A stretch of 40,776 bases of DNA from Candidatus Aminicenantota bacterium (GCA_026393835.1 JAPKZK010000117.1:1-40776); one strand, 5' to 3'; positions 31,593 to 40,424 are shown, numbered from the stretch's first letter. Notes: generated from the sequence alone by a model not told the origin. A program made the numbers and translations.

Positions 31593-32583
31593 TTTCCAAA
31601 ACGTAGTCCATTAAATTAGGATTTAATTTTATACTATTTTGTACATAAATTAAAGGGATATCGTCCATATTTATGCTTGTTAATTTAATAAAATCCTTTT
31701 CAGTGCATACCAAATAATCGGCTTTTTTCTCGATTCTCCGTGCATTTAACGCCCTGATCTCTTTTTCCGTGTAAACGTGATGATCTCTGAAGGGGATAAA
31801 CTCCACCAACCGGAAAGCAGAGAGGTCATTCTTAAATCGTTGGTTGTCCCCCAACGCGGAAAATCCCAGCAAAGCGGCCCGGCGAATATCGTCCGGCGCC
31901 ATGATGGTTCCTACGGCTGTGCAAAAATGAAGGATTTCAAAGTCATAGACCCCGCAAACCGCGGGGCTGTATTTTTTTTCAGCCCCGGGCGGAACCCGCC
32001 GGTAAAAATATATGAAATCTTCTTTTTTCATTAATCGTTTGAAGTTCCTGAGGTAGTAGTAGGGGTGGCAAGGGTTAAACAGCATTATTTTTATGTCTTT
32101 ATGAATATGGGTGCTTTGAAAGCCGTCATCCAGGAGTATGATTTTATGGCCGTCGCCCTTCCGGACCGCGTTTTCAATAGAGCGCCGCCGGTTCTTTCCC
32201 ACGTAGACGTCCTGGCGCGGAAAACAAGAACCGGAGCCGAAACGGCGTCTATATAATATGGCCTCATCACCCACATCATCGACATGCTGATGGGGTTCAA
32301 CTTTTACCCCCCGGCCTTCAAGTTTCGCTTTATAGCCGCGGGTGACAATGGCAAAGCCCATGTTTTTTTGCGCGAGGTTTTTCCCGATTTCAGTGACCAG
32401 GGTTGTTTTCCCGGCGCCCCCGAAGGACAAATTATCCACGGAAATAACCAGGGCCGGGAATTTAGCGGGCCGCCAGGATTTCCGTTTTAAGTTTAGCAAG
32501 GAAATGGTTTTAAAAAGAATGGAGACGCCATTCAAAAGGAAGACGGTTATTTTAGAAAGGGCTGAATTTCCTTTAATATGCAT
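31534..32583 (-). CDS. lpxK: Tetraacyldisaccharide 4'-kinase
   Basis: 349 residues. Phosphorylates the 4' position of the lipid A disaccharide at the inner membrane. Visible: an N-terminal amphipathic/hydrophobic helix, the P-loop VDNLSFGGAGKTTL (usual form GNLTVGGTGKTP), VTRGYKAK, VGDEAILYRR, then IILLDDGFQSTHIHKDIKI with the conserved DDGFQ. Its start overlaps waaA by 37 bp. Its last 20 codons overlap lpxL and encode the repeat AKYAEYAEYAGK, which arises from a 9-bp tandem repeat. Activity is expected despite the P-loop variation. Confidence 0.94.
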   Translation of the reverse strand: MHIKGNSALSKITVFLLNGVSILFKTISLLNLKRKSWRPAKFPALVISVDNLSFGGAGKTTLVTEIGKNLAQKNMGFAIVTRGYKAKLEGRGVKVEPHQHVDDVGDEAILYRRRFGSGSCFPRQDVYVGKNRRRSIENAVRKGDGHKIILLDDGFQSTHIHKDIKIMLFNPCHPYYYLRNFKRLMKKEDFIYFYRRVPPGAEKKYSPAVCGVYDFEILHFCTAVGTIMAPDDIRRAALLGFSALGDNQRFKNDLSAFRLVEFIPFRDHHVYTEKEIRALNARRIEKKADYLVCTEKDFIKLTSINMDDIPLIYVQNSIKLNPNLMDYVLENAKYAEYAEYAGKQNNLQT

Positions 32584-33827
32584 GCGATGGATCCCCTTCG
32601 CGCTGAAACAGCCGACACGGCTTCTTGTTTTATTTTTTCAAAATCGATTCTCTCCAGGCGGCCCAGGAAATCAGTTAATTCACGGCCGTTAACGACTACG
32701 TGATAGATTCCTTTTTGACGCAATTCCGCGCCGATGGCAGGGAAATTATTATAACACGGCCCGCCCACGATCACTTTTCCCATCACGGCCGGTTCGTACA
32801 AATTATGCCCGCCCACTTTCGCTTCCAATGTACCGCCCATAAACACGATATCGGTAATTTTTAAAATATTGAACAGATACCCCATGCGGTCGAAGATCAG
32901 CGCGTCCACGTTTTCTTGCGACCCGGTATTCGTATCTGCACCGGCCGATTTGCTCCAGGTGGTATAACCGACCCCGTGGTCCCGGAGTCGTTTTTCGATT
33001 TCTTCCACCCGGGTCAGGTGCCGGGGAACGATGATGAAAAAGAAATCTTTAGCGACCGTTTCGATGATTGGAATGGCCAATTTTTCGTCGCTTAAGTGGC
33101 TGCTGGCCACGGCGACGATTTTCCTTCCTTTCAACCGTTCCTTGCTTATGCCCAGGAACTCCAGTATTTCATGGTCCGGCGGCAGGAGTTCCAGGGCGTT
33201 AAAGGCCTCGTCTGCCTTTATGTTCCCGCAAACCGCAATCCTGTCCCCGGGTATGGCCAACTCAAGGAACCTTTCTTTATGAATCTCGGTTTGAACCAGG
33301 AAGCGGTTGATTTTATTAAAGAAGGGTTTCAAGAAAAAAGCGAATCGTTTGTACCAGGTAAATGCCCCATCCGATATTCTCCCGTTAATCAGCAGCACCG
33401 GGATTTTTTTTTGGTGGATAATGGATATCCAGTTGGGCCAGATTTCCAGTTCGTTCAGGATCAACAGTTGTGGGTTGATTTTTTTTATAAACCTTTTAAC
33501 CGCAAAGGAGAAATCCAAAGGCGCGTTGATGACTTTAATGTCCGGGAACTGCTGCCTGGCGAAATCGAATCCCGCGGGAGTGGTAACGGACAGGACGATT
33601 TCTTTTTCATTATACAGTTTTCTTAGGTTCTCCACCAGGTTTTTGAGGCTGCGGACTTCGCCCACGGACACGGCGTGGAGCCACACCCGTTTTTTAGCGC
33701 CGGCGTCGATGTTGGGGGAGAAGCGGAATTTCACCAGGGACCGGTATTCTTTTTTAAAAAGGTAGTTTAACCACAGGGGCAGGGTTGCAATAATAATCAC
33801 AGAGTACAACAGGTCGAAAATGAGCAT
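32547..33827 (-). CDS. waaA: 3-Deoxy-D-manno-octulosonic acid (Kdo) transferase
   Basis: 426 residues, GT-B fold. Transfers Kdo from CMP-Kdo to lipid A precursor. The N-terminal membrane anchor MLIFDLLYSVIIIATLPLWLNYL is followed by VWLHAVSVGEVRSLKNLV (the conserved Glu general base is in SVGE), then NELEIWPNW and LINGRISD. The C-terminal half has the donor-binding VFMGGTLEAKVGGHNLYEPAVMGKVIVGG. Overlaps lpxK by 37 bp, so the two are translationally coupled. The start codon lies 5 nt after an extended -10 box and no ribosome site is visible, which predicts a leaderless message. Confidence 0.95.
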   Translation of the reverse strand: MLIFDLLYSVIIIATLPLWLNYLFKKEYRSLVKFRFSPNIDAGAKKRVWLHAVSVGEVRSLKNLVENLRKLYNEKEIVLSVTTPAGFDFARQQFPDIKVINAPLDFSFAVKRFIKKINPQLLILNELEIWPNWISIIHQKKIPVLLINGRISDGAFTWYKRFAFFLKPFFNKINRFLVQTEIHKERFLELAIPGDRIAVCGNIKADEAFNALELLPPDHEILEFLGISKERLKGRKIVAVASSHLSDEKLAIPIIETVAKDFFFIIVPRHLTRVEEIEKRLRDHGVGYTTWSKSAGADTNTGSQENVDALIFDRMGYLFNILKITDIVFMGGTLEAKVGGHNLYEPAVMGKVIVGGPCYNNFPAIGAELRQKGIYHVVVNGRELTDFLGRLERIDFEKIKQEAVSAVSARRGSIACILKEIQPFLK

Positions 33828-33832
33828 GATGT

Positions 33833-33841
33833 ATTATAGCA
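33833..33841 (-). promoter_or_regulatory. Extended -10 promoter of waaA, probably leaderless
   Basis: On the minus strand TGC-TATAAT: TATAAT occupies 33833-33838 and ends 5 nt before the ATG at 33827. The -35 region is poor, which the TGn extension can offset. Confidence 0.55.
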
Positions 33842-33864
33842 TAGTTTTGAGTAAAAAGGGGGGC

Positions 33865-33901
33865 CCACCAATTCCACCAATTACACCAATTACCACCAAT
33901 T
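33865..33901 (+). repeat. Short tandem repeat CCACCAATT, four units
   Basis: Units of 9, 9, 9 and 10 bp (CCACCAATT, CCACCAATT, ACACCAATT, ACCACCAATT), just upstream of the waaA promoter. It is followed by a stretch rich in GAACGCGAAGACACGG-type sequence. Confidence 0.7.
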
Positions 33902-34013
33902 AAAAACTTAACCGCTAAGAACGCGAAGACACGGGAAGTAGTTGTTAAAACATAACCGGGGAACAAACCGATAAACCCCTTTTGTCCGGTAAAGAAAAAT
34001 ATACGGATGTCTA

Positions 34014-34042
34014 TTGAAAAAAAGTTTTTTTTCATATAGAAT
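34014..34042 (+). promoter_or_regulatory. Promoter of the methyltransferase/endonuclease pair
   Basis: TTGAAA (34014-34019), 17-bp spacer, TAGAAT (34037-34042). The leader to the ATG at 34084 is about 35 nt without a strong ribosome site. Confidence 0.55.
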
Positions 34043-34083
34043 CTACCTGTCTTAAAAAATGTCCTGGACGGCGGTTGATTAAA

Positions 34084-37000
34084 ATGAGTACCTCACCTGA
34101 AATTTTGAGATCACTTGATTATGAAGACCATTACATTGCATTAGATAATTTTGAAGAGGAAAAATTGTCTACGGTGCAGCGCCGTCTTTCCCGTGAAGTA
34201 AAAGATTTAGAATTCGGTATCGACGGCATTTACTTTTCCGGGGAATTCCCTACCGTTTATTTCAAATCCATTACGAATTTCGACAAAAGTGAAATCGATA
34301 AAATCTGTTCTATCCAGCAAAAAATTTGGAATCAACGGCGTGTCCCCTTCCTTTATGTAAGCAGCCCCCTTGAACTGCGCATCTACAATTGCTTCAAAAA
34401 GCCGGTAAACCCGGAAGATGAAGGTCATGCCATCGAATCTTTAGAACTTTATAAGTACTCTGCCAAAGATGACCGGGACAGATTAACTGAGTTAATCCAT
34501 ATATTTGGTAGAGTATCCATTGAATCCGGCTCTTTTTGGAAAAAGAAGGAGTATGCGAATTTGATGGATACCCGGCAGAGGGTTGACCGGGCGCTGATAC
34601 AAAGTTTAAAAGAAACAAGAACCGAATTGTTAAACGCGGGAATCAGTTTGAAAATAGTTCATAATCTCCTTATCCGGTCTTTGTTTGTGTTATACCTGGA
34701 AGATCGCAAAGCCACCACCCCGGAATTTTATAAAAAATATCATACTCAAGCAGAGAGTTATTTCGATATTCTCGATCATAAAAATGCAGCATACCGTTTG
34801 TATGCTACACTGGAAGACTCGTTTAATGGAAACCTTTCTCCTGTAACCGCAGAAGAAAGACAAATTGTCGATGAATCGCATCTCAAAATCATAAAGAATT
34901 GTTTCTGGGATTGTCAAAAAGACCAGGGCCGTCTTTTTCATTGGCGGGCGTTCGATTTCAGTATCATCCCCATCGAATTGATCAGTGAAATTTATGAGGA
35001 ATTTTTGAAAACCGAAAAAGGGGGAAAACAGACATCAAAAGACGGCGCTTATTATACCCCCCATTCGCTGGTGGAATTTATTTTGAACGAAAAATTGCCC
35101 TGGGCGGATAAGGACAATACGGATTATAAATTGAAAATTCTCGATCCCACCTGCGGTTCAGGCATATTTCTCGTGGAAGCCTATAGACGACTGGTAGATC
35201 GATGGAAATTCTGTAATGCAGGGAAAAAGATTTGTGTTGAAGATTTAAAGGATATATTGTTACATTCGATATATGGCGTCGAAAAAGAACCGGAAGCGAT
35301 CAAAGTTGCGGCGTTTAGCCTTTACCTGGCCATATTAGACCACCTGGAGCCCAAATCGTTGTGGAATTCGATACGGTTTCCCTTTCTTGTTTCAAGCCTC
35401 GCTGAAACCGCAAATGCCGGACAAGGTCGAAACCTTTTCTGCGCCAGCAGTCTGGCGGATGGTGAATTCTTAATGCAAGAATATGACCTGGTAGTGGGTA
35501 ATCCCCCATTTAAGAGAGGGGGGTTAGAAGAAGAAACGCAAAAATATTTGAAAAAGCTCAATTTTGCGCAAGAAACGGTGCTGGCTTTTTTGCACCGGGC
35601 GACTCGATTATCACCCAATGGGCAGATTGCCATGGTGTCTGCGAGTAAAATCCTATTCAATAAATCCGGCGGCTACCAAAAATTCAGGAACTTTTTATTT
35701 AAAGACGCATATGTGGAAGCGGTTTACAATTTTTCCATCTTAAGAAAAGCAAAAAAAGAATATGGCGGGCAGCTATTTTCCGGGGCCGTCGGCCCGGTGT
35801 GTGTGATTTTTTACCGTATGAAAAAACCCTCTTTGGTCAACGAGAGAATCCTGTATTGTGCGCCCAAATCCCCTGTAAAAAGAAATATGGTGGAAGGAGT
35901 GGTGATCGACAGTTCCGATTTTAAATTTTTGCCGCGGGAAGAATGCGCAAGAGAAGATTCCAATATATGGAAAGTGGCCATGTGGGGCACTGAAAGAGAT
36001 TACGAGATTATTAATAGACTAAGTAGAGAGAAATCCCTGAAAGACTATTTTGATTCAAATAAAAATACCTGGCATTATGGAACCGGTTTGCATAAATCCG
36101 ATGATGGGGGTTGTTACGTCCAGGAATTTTCAGATTTTCCTTTAATCTCAACAACGAAAATAGAGCAGTTCTATATGTACGCTGATAATTTGCATAAATT
36201 AGGTGCTGATGCACCTTACAGATCAATCGATGGAAGAATATTTAACCCCCCAATCGTAATAATTAAAGAAGGGCAAAAAAATAAACGCTTATGTGCCAGC
36301 TATATACCATTCAAGTGTGTATACTTGAATGCTGTCTTTGGAATCACTGCAGCAGAAGGCAATTTAAAATTAGTGAAAGCGCTGGTTGCATGCATCAATT
36401 CATCGTTTTCCAGTTACTTTTTGTTCTTAACTACTTCAACCTGGGGAATTGAAAGGGAAAGAGTAAAATTATATGAATTATTGTTTCTTCCAGGTATGAT
36501 TTTCTCGCTGTCCGATCCGGTGATTGAAATTCTTGCCGCAAAAGTTGATGAGATCATTTCCTTAAAGAAAAATAACCCAGTATTACCGAAAGATACATCC
36601 GGTATTGAAAAGGAGATCGATGAAATATTGTATAAGGCCCTGGGATTATCGGAAAGAGAACGATACTTAATCGAAGATACACTAAACTATAGTCTTGGAC
36701 TTTTCCAGGATGGTGAAAAATCCACGGCTTTTCATCGCCCTACCATCGGTGAGCTTGAGAGTTATGCGACAATTCTTTGCGAAGATATAAACGATTTGCT
36801 TCAAGATAGTAAAACCAGTGTCTGCGCTACCATTTACGAGGTGCGTCATGATTCTCCCCTCAACCTGACGGCGCTTCGTTTTTCTAAACGGGAGAAGCCG
36901 GGCGTCATTGAGAAAAACTCTTCCCAGACTGAAATCACAATGCTTTTAAAAGAAATCGATCATTATACTTATGAAAAATTTTCTGAGAGCGTCTATTTCA

Positions 37001-37128
37001 GGAAAATCGTTAAATATTACCATGATGACACGATATACATCATTAAACCCAATGAAAAGCGTTTTTGGTCCAGGTCAATGGCAATGAGTGACGCCGATGA
37101 CATTGTGATCGAAGTTACCAAATCTTGA
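34084..37128 (+). CDS. Eco57I-like N6-adenine DNA methyltransferase, probable restriction-modification component
   Basis: 1014 residues from the ATG at 34084; a TTG three codons upstream is less likely. Residues 40-110 (EFGIDGIYFSGE, then VPFLYVSSPLELRIYN) look like the degenerate nuclease-like head of type IIG/Eco57I proteins, without an obvious ExK pair. A helical region follows. The methyltransferase core has GAYYTPHSLVEF (321-332), SAM motif ILDPTCGSGIFLVEA (352-366) and catalytic NPPF (473-476), typical of adenine methylation. The C-terminal 450 residues, with coiled-coil-like parts, are probably target recognition. A PD-(D/E)XK gene starts 4 bp downstream, making a two-gene system. Sequence specificity unknown. 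Confidence 0.85.
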   Translation: MSTSPEILRSLDYEDHYIALDNFEEEKLSTVQRRLSREVKDLEFGIDGIYFSGEFPTVYFKSITNFDKSEIDKICSIQQKIWNQRRVPFLYVSSPLELRIYNCFKKPVNPEDEGHAIESLELYKYSAKDDRDRLTELIHIFGRVSIESGSFWKKKEYANLMDTRQRVDRALIQSLKETRTELLNAGISLKIVHNLLIRSLFVLYLEDRKATTPEFYKKYHTQAESYFDILDHKNAAYRLYATLEDSFNGNLSPVTAEERQIVDESHLKIIKNCFWDCQKDQGRLFHWRAFDFSIIPIELISEIYEEFLKTEKGGKQTSKDGAYYTPHSLVEFILNEKLPWADKDNTDYKLKILDPTCGSGIFLVEAYRRLVDRWKFCNAGKKICVEDLKDILLHSIYGVEKEPEAIKVAAFSLYLAILDHLEPKSLWNSIRFPFLVSSLAETANAGQGRNLFCASSLADGEFLMQEYDLVVGNPPFKRGGLEEETQKYLKKLNFAQETVLAFLHRATRLSPNGQIAMVSASKILFNKSGGYQKFRNFLFKDAYVEAVYNFSILRKAKKEYGGQLFSGAVGPVCVIFYRMKKPSLVNERILYCAPKSPVKRNMVEGVVIDSSDFKFLPREECAREDSNIWKVAMWGTERDYEIINRLSREKSLKDYFDSNKNTWHYGTGLHKSDDGGCYVQEFSDFPLISTTKIEQFYMYADNLHKLGADAPYRSIDGRIFNPPIVIIKEGQKNKRLCASYIPFKCVYLNAVFGITAAEGNLKLVKALVACINSSFSSYFLFLTTSTWGIERERVKLYELLFLPGMIFSLSDPVIEILAAKVDEIISLKKNNPVLPKDTSGIEKEIDEILYKALGLSERERYLIEDTLNYSLGLFQDGEKSTAFHRPTIGELESYATILCEDINDLLQDSKTSVCATIYEVRHDSPLNLTALRFSKREKPGVIEKNSSQTEITMLLKEIDHYTYEKFSESVYFRKIVKYYHDDTIYIIKPNEKRFWSRSMAMSDADDIVIEVTKS

Positions 37129-37132
37129 ACAA

Positions 37133-37807
37133 ATGACCGACAACACAATCGGAAGATTAAATGATTGTTTTTCAAGAGATATCAAGAAAGGTTTTGAAAA
37201 GCAATGCATAACCACACTCATAGACGGATATAAATTAATGAAAGAAGCCGGGGAGTTCTCTCTTTCATGGGAAGAAGAAACCCTTACGGCCAATCTTATC
37301 AAATACATGAAACGCTCGTCCTTTAGCAGCAAATGGAAATTGGATATTACCCCGGAATGCCCCATTTACACACAGCAGATATATGATGGTATCCGGAAAC
37401 CGAAGGAAGCCCCGGTAATCGATGTCAGGATTATGAATTGGAGTCGTTCCGACAAATTGGAATATTTTATCGAAGCCAAAAATTTGGCGGAAAACGATTG
37501 GATCAAAGCGGACGGCTCAAAAGTAAACGCTTCACATTTACGGGCCCGGTATATCGACACCGGCATCGATAATTTTATTAATGAACGTTATCCATACGGC
37601 TGCCTGGCAGGGTATGTTTTGGAAGGTTGTGTCGATAGTATTGTAAATGCCATCTCCAAACTATTAACCGGCAAAGGAAGAAATAGACCACAAGAGGTCC
37701 TTACTCGAAATACGCCTGTTAATAACCATCCTGATTGTTATCGTTCGGAACACCAAACCGGAAATGGAAAAGGTATATTTTTAAATCATATTTTTTTTAA
37801 GTTTTGA
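37133..37807 (+). CDS. PD-(D/E)XK restriction endonuclease-like protein
   Basis: 224 residues, 4 bp after the methyltransferase stop, with no ribosome site of its own, so translation is coupled. A plausible catalytic core is APVIDVRIMNW (D97) followed by EYFIEAKNLAEND (E114-x-K116), the D...ExK order of restriction-type nucleases. E55 in the N-terminal helix (TANLIKYMKR region) could be the additional acidic residue. The C-terminal part (CVDSIVNAISKLL) is helical. I do not recognise a named family. Gene order suggests the cleavage subunit whose action is blocked by the upstream methylase. Confidence 0.7.
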   Translation: MTDNTIGRLNDCFSRDIKKGFEKQCITTLIDGYKLMKEAGEFSLSWEEETLTANLIKYMKRSSFSSKWKLDITPECPIYTQQIYDGIRKPKEAPVIDVRIMNWSRSDKLEYFIEAKNLAENDWIKADGSKVNASHLRARYIDTGIDNFINERYPYGCLAGYVLEGCVDSIVNAISKLLTGKGRNRPQEVLTRNTPVNNHPDCYRSEHQTGNGKGIFLNHIFFKF

Positions 37808-37818
37808 TAGGGCCCTAT
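37807..37818. terminator. Perfect 12-bp palindrome at the end of the restriction gene
   Basis: ATAGGGCCCTAT overlaps the last base of the endonuclease stop codon. As RNA it could form only a tight hairpin, with no T run after it, so it may be a weak terminator or a protein site. It lies 6 bp upstream of the -35 box of the next gene. Confidence 0.3.
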
Positions 37819-37824
37819 TATCCC

Positions 37825-37853
37825 TTGACCGCAATCGGCGTCTGTACTATAAT
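37825..37853 (+). promoter_or_regulatory. Strong promoter of the phosphatase/argS pair, probably leaderless
   Basis: TTGACC (37825-37830), 17-bp spacer, perfect TATAAT (37848-37853), then TCTCTCCA and the ATG at 37862: 8 nt, with no ribosome site. Confidence 0.75.
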
Positions 37854-37861
37854 TCTCTCCA

Positions 37862-38494
37862 ATGGAAATAACAAAAACAATTGTACTGGTAAGACACGGC
37901 AGCACGGTTCACAATGAAAACAACGTGTGGCAGGGCCGAAGCGACTCCTCCCTCAATGAAAAAGGCAGGAAAGAGGCGGAACTGCTGGCGCTGGAATTGA
38001 AAGACGAAGCCTTCGATATGGTATTTCATTCCCCCATGAAACGGGCCCTGGAAACCGCTGAAATTATCGCTAAAAATCATAACGCCGCTTTTAAAGCCAT
38101 CGAATGTTTCATCGAAATAGACGTGGGCGACTTTGACGGCGCCAAACACACGGATATTATCGCACAGCACCCGGAAATCTATCGCAACTGGATAATGGAC
38201 ATCGATTCTCCCATTCCGGCCGGGGAAAGTTTTAACGATGTCTTCGAACGAGTGAAACCCGGGGTGGAGGAAATCCTAAACTCCCCTTACCGGGATATCC
38301 TGGTGGTGGCCCATGCCATGGTGAACCGCGCCGTGCTGGGGCAGTTATTAAGTATGGACCCGATACCCGCCCGGAAATTCAGGATGGAAAACGGCGCCTA
38401 CTCGAAATTTTTTGTCTACGACACTCCCCACGGAAGACATATTGCCGTGGAAACCTGGAATAGTACGGCCCATTTAAAAAATAAAGGAATATAA
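37862..38494 (+). CDS. Histidine phosphatase superfamily protein (phosphoglycerate mutase-like)
   Basis: 210 residues. The phospho-acceptor motif is LVRHGSTVHNEN (H12), followed by WQGRSDSSLNEKGRKEAELLA, then FHSPMKRALETAEII and the second catalytic His in VVAHAMVNRAVLGQLL. The family covers phosphoglycerate mutases and phosphatases acting on alpha-ribazole phosphate, sugar phosphates and other substrates. The sequence EIDVGDFDG replaces the more usual E(I/L)xxGxWEG. It cannot be narrowed to one substrate: a cobalamin-type phosphatase would be expected among cob genes, and none are here. Begins 8 nt after a -10 box; argS begins 1 nt after its stop, so the two are one transcript. Confidence 0.88.
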   Translation: MEITKTIVLVRHGSTVHNENNVWQGRSDSSLNEKGRKEAELLALELKDEAFDMVFHSPMKRALETAEIIAKNHNAAFKAIECFIEIDVGDFDGAKHTDIIAQHPEIYRNWIMDIDSPIPAGESFNDVFERVKPGVEEILNSPYRDILVVAHAMVNRAVLGQLLSMDPIPARKFRMENGAYSKFFVYDTPHGRHIAVETWNSTAHLKNKGI

Positions 38495-38495
38495 A

Positions 38496-40424
38496 ATGAA
38501 ATATCTGCAGGAAGAGTTAAAAAACGAGTTAATCCGGTTGCTGAAAGCCGATTTTAAACTGGAACCGGGGGAAATACAATTTTCAATCCCACCCAAAAGA
38601 GAATTCGGGGACCTCTCCACCACCATCCCCTTTGTGCTGGCAAAAAAAGAAAAACAAAAACCCTTTGCGATCGGGAACAGGATCATAGAAATCATCAAAG
38701 ACCGGTTCGACATGTTTTCAGAAATAAAATTAGCCGGCGGCGGATTTTTAAATTTTACTTTCAAAGAGAATTTTTTAGTGAATTATCTAGCCGCCAATAT
38801 CCACCGGCAAGCGCCGGCCATGGGCCTGAAAATGGTGGTGGAGCATACCAGCATTAATCCCAACAAATCCGCCCATATCGGGCACCTGCGCAACGCCTGC
38901 CTGGGCGATGCCCTGGCCAATGCCCTGCGTTTCCTGGGTTATGAAGTGGAGATCCAGAACTACCTCGACGATACCGGTATCCAGGTGGCGGACGTGGTGT
39001 GGGGACTGCTGTATCACGAAGCAAAATCCTTCGAGGAAATAAAAGAAATCGATAAATTGGCCGCATATTTGTGGCGCCTCTATCCCGAAGTCAGCCGATT
39101 ATTCGCCGAAAATGAAAAAGCGAAAGCGGGGCGGGATGAAGTTCATAAAAAAATCGAAGAAAAAATAAACCCCGAATACCAGGTCAGTAATTACATCGCG
39201 GAAGAAGTCTTGAAAGACCATATCCGGGTAATGAATATCCTGGGCATCCGCTACGATCTGCTGGTGCGGGAAAGCGATGTCATCGAGCTGGATTTTTTTA
39301 AAGAGTCGCGGGCGCTGATGGAAGCCAAAGGCGTGATGTACCCTTCGCAGGACCCGGAGAAAAAAGGCTGCCTGGTAATCAAATACGAAAAAGAAAACAT
39401 CGAAAAAATTATCGTTCGCTCCAACAATACGATTACCTACATCGGCAAAGACATCGCCTATACCCTCTGGAAAGTCGGCCTGTTCGACAGGGATTTTTAT
39501 TACCGGGCGTTTTATACCTACCCGGGGGATGCCAAAGAGATATATATCACCGACTATACGCCCCACACCCCGCCAGGTGCGCCCTATCGTTTCGGCGGCG
39601 GCGAAAGCGTGTTTAATGTCATCGATGTGCGGCAGTCCTATTTACAAAACATCATCGCCCAGGTACTGGTCCCCCTCAGCCCGCCGGACCACCGGAAAAA
39701 ATTTATCCATTTTGCTTATGAAATGGTGGCCCTGACGCCCCGCTGCGTGGAAGAAATGGGATTCGAACTGTCCGAAGAGGACAAAAAAAAATCCTATGTC
39801 GAAGTCTCCGGGAGAAAAGGTATTGCCGTCAAAGCCGATGACCTGATGGATAAACTGGTGGAAAAATCCCTGTGCGAAGTCAAACTCCGTCACCCGGAAA
39901 TCGCCGGGGAGAATGCCCGGGCCATTGCCGGGGACATATCCGTCGGTGCGCTGCGCTATTTTATGATCAAGTTCAATGCCAACACCGTGATTGCTTTCGA
40001 TTTCAAGGATGCATTGGCTTTCGAAGGGGACACAGGGCCTTACCTACAATATACCCTGGTGCGCATCAACAGTATTTTAAGAAAACTAAAAGAGGCCGGC
40101 GACAGCGATTCACTTGAACCCGGCGCATTGGACAGCTCCGTCCTGGAAAAAAAAGAATACGACATCTTTTACGACATACTGTTGGACCTTTCGCTGGTGG
40201 AACTCCAGGTGGAATTGGCCCTGTCCCAGCAGGAACTGTCAGGCATTGCCAATTACACCTATTCCCTGTGCCAAAAATTCAATCATTTCTACCATTTGTT
40301 CCCCATCATAGCAGAGAAAGATATTCGCTTAAAGAATTTACGGTTGTTATTGACCCTGGCGGTAAAAGCGAAGTTGGAAAAACTCTTTTCCATTATGGGC
40401 ATTCCCATCCCGGCAAAAATGTAA
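38496..40424 (+). CDS. argS: Arginyl-tRNA synthetase
   Basis: 642 residues, class I synthetase charging tRNA-Arg. Visible: the N-terminal tRNA-recognition domain (1-100) with FGDLSTTIPFVLAK, the HIGH-type signature in TSINPNKSAHIGHLRN, and QNYLDDTGIQ. The loop position of KMSKS has GRKGIAVKADDL, a KMSKS-less form common in ArgRS. The C-terminal helical anticodon domain includes ALRYFMIKFNANTVIAFDFKDALAFEGDTGPYLQYTLVRI. Longer than many bacterial ArgRS (550-590 residues); the extra length seems spread through the catalytic domain, for instance YYRAFYTYPGDAKEIYITDY. Its ATG is 1 nt after the phosphatase stop, with AAAGGA for initiation. Confidence 0.96.
   Translation: MKYLQEELKNELIRLLKADFKLEPGEIQFSIPPKREFGDLSTTIPFVLAKKEKQKPFAIGNRIIEIIKDRFDMFSEIKLAGGGFLNFTFKENFLVNYLAANIHRQAPAMGLKMVVEHTSINPNKSAHIGHLRNACLGDALANALRFLGYEVEIQNYLDDTGIQVADVVWGLLYHEAKSFEEIKEIDKLAAYLWRLYPEVSRLFAENEKAKAGRDEVHKKIEEKINPEYQVSNYIAEEVLKDHIRVMNILGIRYDLLVRESDVIELDFFKESRALMEAKGVMYPSQDPEKKGCLVIKYEKENIEKIIVRSNNTITYIGKDIAYTLWKVGLFDRDFYYRAFYTYPGDAKEIYITDYTPHTPPGAPYRFGGGESVFNVIDVRQSYLQNIIAQVLVPLSPPDHRKKFIHFAYEMVALTPRCVEEMGFELSEEDKKKSYVEVSGRKGIAVKADDLMDKLVEKSLCEVKLRHPEIAGENARAIAGDISVGALRYFMIKFNANTVIAFDFKDALAFEGDTGPYLQYTLVRINSILRKLKEAGDSDSLEPGALDSSVLEKKEYDIFYDILLDLSLVELQVELALSQQELSGIANYTYSLCQKFNHFYHLFPIIAEKDIRLKNLRLLLTLAVKAKLEKLFSIMGIPIPAKM

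Noticed and set aside
33754..34035. 93-codon minus-strand ORF upstream of waaA
   Set aside because: It runs through the CCACCAATT repeat and the waaA promoter, and has a repetitive NWCNWWNWW stretch that simply reflects the DNA repeat.
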